From positions 1 to 8,785 of the forward strand of contig CALYOC010000015.1 in the NCBI GenBank assembly GCA_945227095.1: a DNA stretch of 8,785 nt, read 5' to 3'. This stretch comes from an uncultured Clostridia bacterium (GTDB lineage: Bacteria > Bacillota > Clostridia > Oscillospirales > Acutalibacteraceae). The notes under the pieces are model-generated. The model made no database searches. It saw only the letters and a list, made by a program, of their open reading frames with translations, and was not told the origin of the DNA. Of the stretch, positions 6,801 to 8,785 are shown piece after piece (position 1 is the first letter of the stretch; every line of letters starts with the position of its first letter). The position numbers and the translations under genes were made by a program.

Positions 6801-7337
6801 AATTCCGTGGTCCTGAATTTCGAGATAAAAGTTATCCTTTCCGAAAACCGATGAATACCAAAGCGCAGCGGACTTTGCACCCTCGAAATCATCATTTAAT
6901 ATCCTGCGCGGAATTTCGCCGGCAAGACAGGCGGAAAGCGCGATAAGTCCCTCGCTGTGCTCGGCGAGCAAATCCTTGTCCACTCTGGGCTTTGTATAAA
7001 AGCCCTCTGTCCACGACTTACTGACAAGCTTAATTAAATTACGGTATCCCGTTTCATTCTTACACAAAAGCACCAGGTGATAGCGCTCATCATCAAGATT
7101 TGCAACCTTGTCAAATCTTGTGCGCTTGGCGACATACACCTCGCAGCCGATTATAGGCTTGATACCGTGCTTTTGACAGATATTAAAAAAGTCCACAACT
7201 CCATACATCGCGCCGTGGTCGGTAATCGCAAGCGATGTCTGTCCGAGCTGCTTGGCGCGCAAAACAAGCTCCTCGATTCGGCAGGCACCGTCGAGCAGGC
7301 TGTATTGAGTATGGACATGAAGGTGTGTAAAGCTCAT
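3870..7337 (-). CDS. dnaE: DnaE, DNA polymerase III alpha subunit
   Basis: This is a C-family replicative DNA polymerase of 1155 residues, normal for DnaE (E. coli 1160). In order: an N-terminal PHP domain (1 to about 270) with metal-binding-type HLHVHT (5-10) and TDHG (39-42); the polymerase core with GPGRGSGAGS (354-363) and MPDFDIDF (394-401); and KMDFLGLRTL (546-555). Asp396, Asp398 and Asp548 correspond to the catalytic triad Asp401, Asp403 and Asp555 of E. coli. A helix-hairpin-helix region lies near 865-890. QIGFF (912-916) fits an internal beta-clamp-binding motif. An OB-fold-like region spans about 985-1070, followed by a short C-terminal domain. No proofreading exonuclease domain is inserted, so this is not PolC. 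In low-GC Firmicutes PolC is normally the main replicase and DnaE extends primers, but that division cannot be checked here. The ATG overlaps the whiA stop (TAATG), and AGGAG lies five bases upstream. Confidence 0.97.
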   Translation of the reverse strand: MSFTHLHVHTQYSLLDGACRIEELVLRAKQLGQTSLAITDHGAMYGVVDFFNICQKHGIKPIIGCEVYVAKRTRFDKVANLDDERYHLVLLCKNETGYRNLIKLVSKSWTEGFYTKPRVDKDLLAEHSEGLIALSACLAGEIPRRILNDDFEGAKSAALWYSSVFGKDNFYLEIQDHGIEGEKKVMTSLIELSEQTGIGLVATNDVHYVNRQDSIVQKVLICIQTNHTIDEDTGLDFGTDSFYLKSEEDMLERFPKQAVENTSLIAQRCNFSFTFGEIKLPNYEVPRGYETHFDYFKELCEKGFARIYGESAPSAYRERMEYEMGIIRQMGYVDYFLIVWDYVNFAKSKGIAVGPGRGSGAGSICAYIMGITAIDPMKYNLIFERFLNPERVSMPDFDIDFCYERRQEVIDYVVQKYGADHVSQIITFGTMAARGAIRDVGRVLGMPYSAVDKVAKLVPQVLKISLEQALQESAQLTELYNSDEKVRELIDTAKKIEGMPRNASTHAAGVVITDKPVDEYVPLASNDGVVVAQYTMTTLERLGLLKMDFLGLRTLTVIDDAVKMLKSKGVDIDISNIDIGDKEVYRMISKGNTEGVFQFESAGMRQMLMGLQPESLEDLIASISLYRPGPAKSIPTYTRNRHNPELIEYKTPKLKNILDVTYGCLVYQEQVMQVFRELAGYSYGRADLVRRAMSKKKVDVMNKERQFFVYGKKDENGEIECAGAVANGVEESVAQSIFDDMSTFSLYAFNKSHAAAYALVAYQTAYLKYHYPCEFMAGLLTSVLDNSNKVSEYISECARINIKVLPPNVNESLQGFAAVGGNIRFGLLAIKNLGKGFIKSIIEQRLSEGEFVSFYDFCKRLYGKDFNRRALESLIKCGALDGLGANRRQMLHSMGSVMSSLESEKRRNLDGQIGFFDIMEENSTTEEFELADVEEFSPEELYAMEKEVTGMYITGHPLTKYVPIGKKLGVSYISEILECTAQGSKLRDGDRVSVLCALSSVQLKTLKNSTTMAFVNAEDTTAGMELIVFANTLTQYGALLTEGSIVVVEGKISVKDDETPKLICSSVSRVPDNMSQVNGGKLYVRVPSEDSPVRESIFALLRSNEGRTKVFFYYTDSGKYSDLKNPVCTTAMDESILSELQQSFGKDNVVWRLNQ

Positions 7338-8257
7338 TATAACTCCTGTGCGATTTTGAGTAATTTGTTCAATCGGTGATTAACTCCCGAACGGGAAATG
7401 GGCGGATTTAACTCCGAGGCGAGCTGTGTCAGGCTCATCTGCGGATTTTCAAGTCTTAAGCGGGCGAGCTCGCGAAGGTTTTCCGGTATTCCCTCCTCGC
7501 CCAAGACGGATTTTATCTTATTTATAGCCTCGACCTGCTTGAAGCCTGCATCAAGCGTCTTATCAAGATTTGCGCTTTCGCAGTTGGAAATCCTGTTCAC
7601 CTTATTCCTTATATCCTTATAAACCTTTGTTTCCATAAGCGACAGCGCGCTCATTCCGGCTCCCATAAAGGTCAGCGTATCTTCAATATTCCTGCTGTTT
7701 TTTATATATATTACATAATTCGACTTTCGGACTGTCTGCTTGGGTTCAATCGGGTCCGGAACCTCAATATCCCTGAGCATTTTTAATATATCGGTACACA
7801 GGTTCTTGTAGCCTACGAGAAATTCAAGTCTGTAATTTCTCTGTGGGTCGGTAATCATACCGCAGCTCAAAAAAGCCCCCGCTAAAAATGCGCCCTCGCA
7901 AGAGCGGTCCTCCGACATATCGTACCCGATATTTGAGCGATTGATACGAAGCTTGATTTCATTTTCCGAGCAACCGAAGTTTTTTAAAATTTTCAGCCTG
8001 TCCTTTTCTTCTGCGACGGAAACGGTATAAACACCGCTTCTGGATTTGACAGAGTCGGTACAAGGTCTGCCGACAATGCTTTCGGCAAGCTCGGCATATA
8101 ATTCAGCCACACGCGTGTTTTCCGTGCGCAGATACATAAGCCCCTTGCGAAAAGCTCCTGCAAAAAGAAAAACTCCGTATGAAAAGGCGTGATGCGCTCC
8201 GTCAAAATTTCTCGGAGCATTTATCAGTTCATTTTTTACTTCAAATGAAAAAGACAT
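7337..8257 (-). CDS. whiA: WhiA, LAGLIDADG-like/HTH DNA-binding regulator
   Basis: WhiA is a conserved Gram-positive DNA-binding protein. It activates sporulation septation genes in Streptomyces and affects cell division and chromosome segregation in Bacillus. The 306 residues are close to the usual 300-325. The N-terminus (MSFSFEVKNEL) and middle region match a degenerate LAGLIDADG homing-endonuclease fold, with the family signature CEGAFLAGAFLSCG. The segment RNKVNRISNCESANLDKT corresponds to the well-conserved VNRxxNCExANxxK stretch before the C-terminal helix-turn-helix. The end, SLTQLASELNPPISRSGVNHRL, is the highly diagnostic WhiA helix-turn-helix. The protein is expected to bind DNA but not cut it. 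It starts one base after the rapZ stop (TAAGATG) with only a weak AGAG site, so translational coupling is likely. Its stop overlaps the dnaE start by one base. Confidence 0.95.
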   Translation of the reverse strand: MSFSFEVKNELINAPRNFDGAHHAFSYGVFLFAGAFRKGLMYLRTENTRVAELYAELAESIVGRPCTDSVKSRSGVYTVSVAEEKDRLKILKNFGCSENEIKLRINRSNIGYDMSEDRSCEGAFLAGAFLSCGMITDPQRNYRLEFLVGYKNLCTDILKMLRDIEVPDPIEPKQTVRKSNYVIYIKNSRNIEDTLTFMGAGMSALSLMETKVYKDIRNKVNRISNCESANLDKTLDAGFKQVEAINKIKSVLGEEGIPENLRELARLRLENPQMSLTQLASELNPPISRSGVNHRLNKLLKIAQEL

Positions 8258-8258
8258 C

Positions 8259-8785
8259 TTATTTCTCTATATCCCTGTGAGTTACAACGACATCTCTGCC
8301 CTTTGAGGACAGGTGCTTTGCCAAATTTTCCGTAAATGTCACCGAGCGGTGCTTACCTCCCGAACAGCCTATACCTATGACCAACTGACTTTTACCCTCT
8401 TTGACATAAAGAGGATATAAAAAGTCTATCATATCATTGAGTTTGTTCTGCAACACCTGTGAATCGTCAAAACTCATAACATAGCCGCTGACTCGGTTGT
8501 CAAGTCCCGTCAGTTCCCTGAGCTCATCTACATAATAAGGATTGGGAATACAGCGGACATCGAAAACCAAGTCACATTCATTAGGAGAGCCGTACTTAAA
8601 GCCGAAGGATTGACAATAAACTCTCATCTCCCTGCCCGACTTCTCCAAAAACAGGTCGGTTATTCTCGCCTTGAGCTGAGTCGCCTCAATAAAAGATGTG
8701 TCCACAACATAGTCCGCTTTGGCTCGGATTAAATTGAGCGGTTCGCGCTCCATTTCAACCGCCCTTTTAATATTTCCGCTCGCCT
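8259..8785 (-). CDS. rapZ: RapZ/YvcJ family nucleotide-binding protein (C-terminal part, cut by window edge)
   Basis: RapZ proteins are P-loop nucleotide-binding proteins. In E. coli RapZ directs decay of the GlmZ small RNA and so controls glucosamine-6-phosphate synthesis. The Bacillus homologue YvcJ hydrolyses GTP and has a less defined role. The visible 174 residues cover roughly the last 60% of the usual 285-295. The frame stays open to the right edge, past an internal Met at 8753 that should not be taken as the start, because the preceding codons (ASGNIKRAVE) continue the family alignment. Recognisable stretches are ADYVVDTS, QSFGFKYGSPNECDLVFDVR, IPNPYYVDELRELTGLD and the C-terminal GCSGGKHRSV, usually GCTGGKHRSV. 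The N-terminal Walker motifs are outside the window. The gene ends one base before whiA; yvcK, which usually lies between them, is absent. Confidence 0.93.
   Translation of the reverse strand, partial: ASGNIKRAVEMEREPLNLIRAKADYVVDTSFIEATQLKARITDLFLEKSGREMRVYCQSFGFKYGSPNECDLVFDVRCIPNPYYVDELRELTGLDNRVSGYVMSFDDSQVLQNKLNDMIDFLYPLYVKEGKSQLVIGIGCSGGKHRSVTFTENLAKHLSSKGRDVVVTHRDIEK

Noticed and set aside
1..8785. Novel defence system, mobile element, CRISPR array or riboswitch
   Set aside because: All coding space is accounted for by six complete or nearly complete conserved housekeeping and sporulation genes plus miaB. No transposase, spaced repeats, tRNA-like or riboswitch-like structure was seen.

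Overview
The window looks like ordinary chromosome from an anaerobic, endospore-forming member of the Clostridia, probably a Ruminococcaceae/Oscillospiraceae-type gut Firmicute. The evidence is a SpoIVB–Spo0A sporulation pair, a rapZ–whiA–dnaE–pfkA cluster of the kind seen in Clostridia, strong GGAGG ribosome binding sites, AT-rich intergenic DNA with sigma-A-type promoters, and moderate-GC coding sequence. Genus-level placement is not possible from this window. Every gene I can support lies on the minus strand, so transcription runs from high to low coordinates.

In transcription order: (1) the C-terminal part of rapZ, cut by the right edge; (2) whiA, starting one base after the rapZ stop; (3) dnaE, the DNA polymerase III alpha subunit, overlapping the whiA stop by one base; (4) pfkA, 6-phosphofructokinase, about 77 bases further on with its own sigma-A-like promoter, followed by a strong intrinsic terminator; (5) a 318-base AT-rich gap; (6) spoIVB, the sporulation signalling protease, with a GC-rich hairpin after it; (7) spo0A, the master sporulation response regulator, with an excellent sigma-A promoter and a strong terminator; (8) the N-terminal 85 codons of miaB, the tRNA methylthiotransferase, with its own promoter, cut by the left edge.

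Functionally there are two blocks. The right block (rapZ, whiA, dnaE, pfkA) links nucleotide-dependent regulation, cell-division or chromosome-related regulation, DNA synthesis and glycolysis. It is tightly packed, with translational coupling likely at both rapZ/whiA and whiA/dnaE. The yvcK gene usually found between rapZ and whiA is absent. The left block (spoIVB, spo0A) covers entry into sporulation (Spo0A) and the forespore-to-mother-cell signal that activates sigma-K processing (SpoIVB).

I found no mobile element, CRISPR array, RNA gene, defence system or clearly new system. The most interesting signals are in regulatory DNA. A 19-bp perfect palindrome covers the pfkA promoter. TACCA repeats are embedded in the spo0A promoter. 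A pair of Spo0A-box-like sites lies upstream of spo0A.
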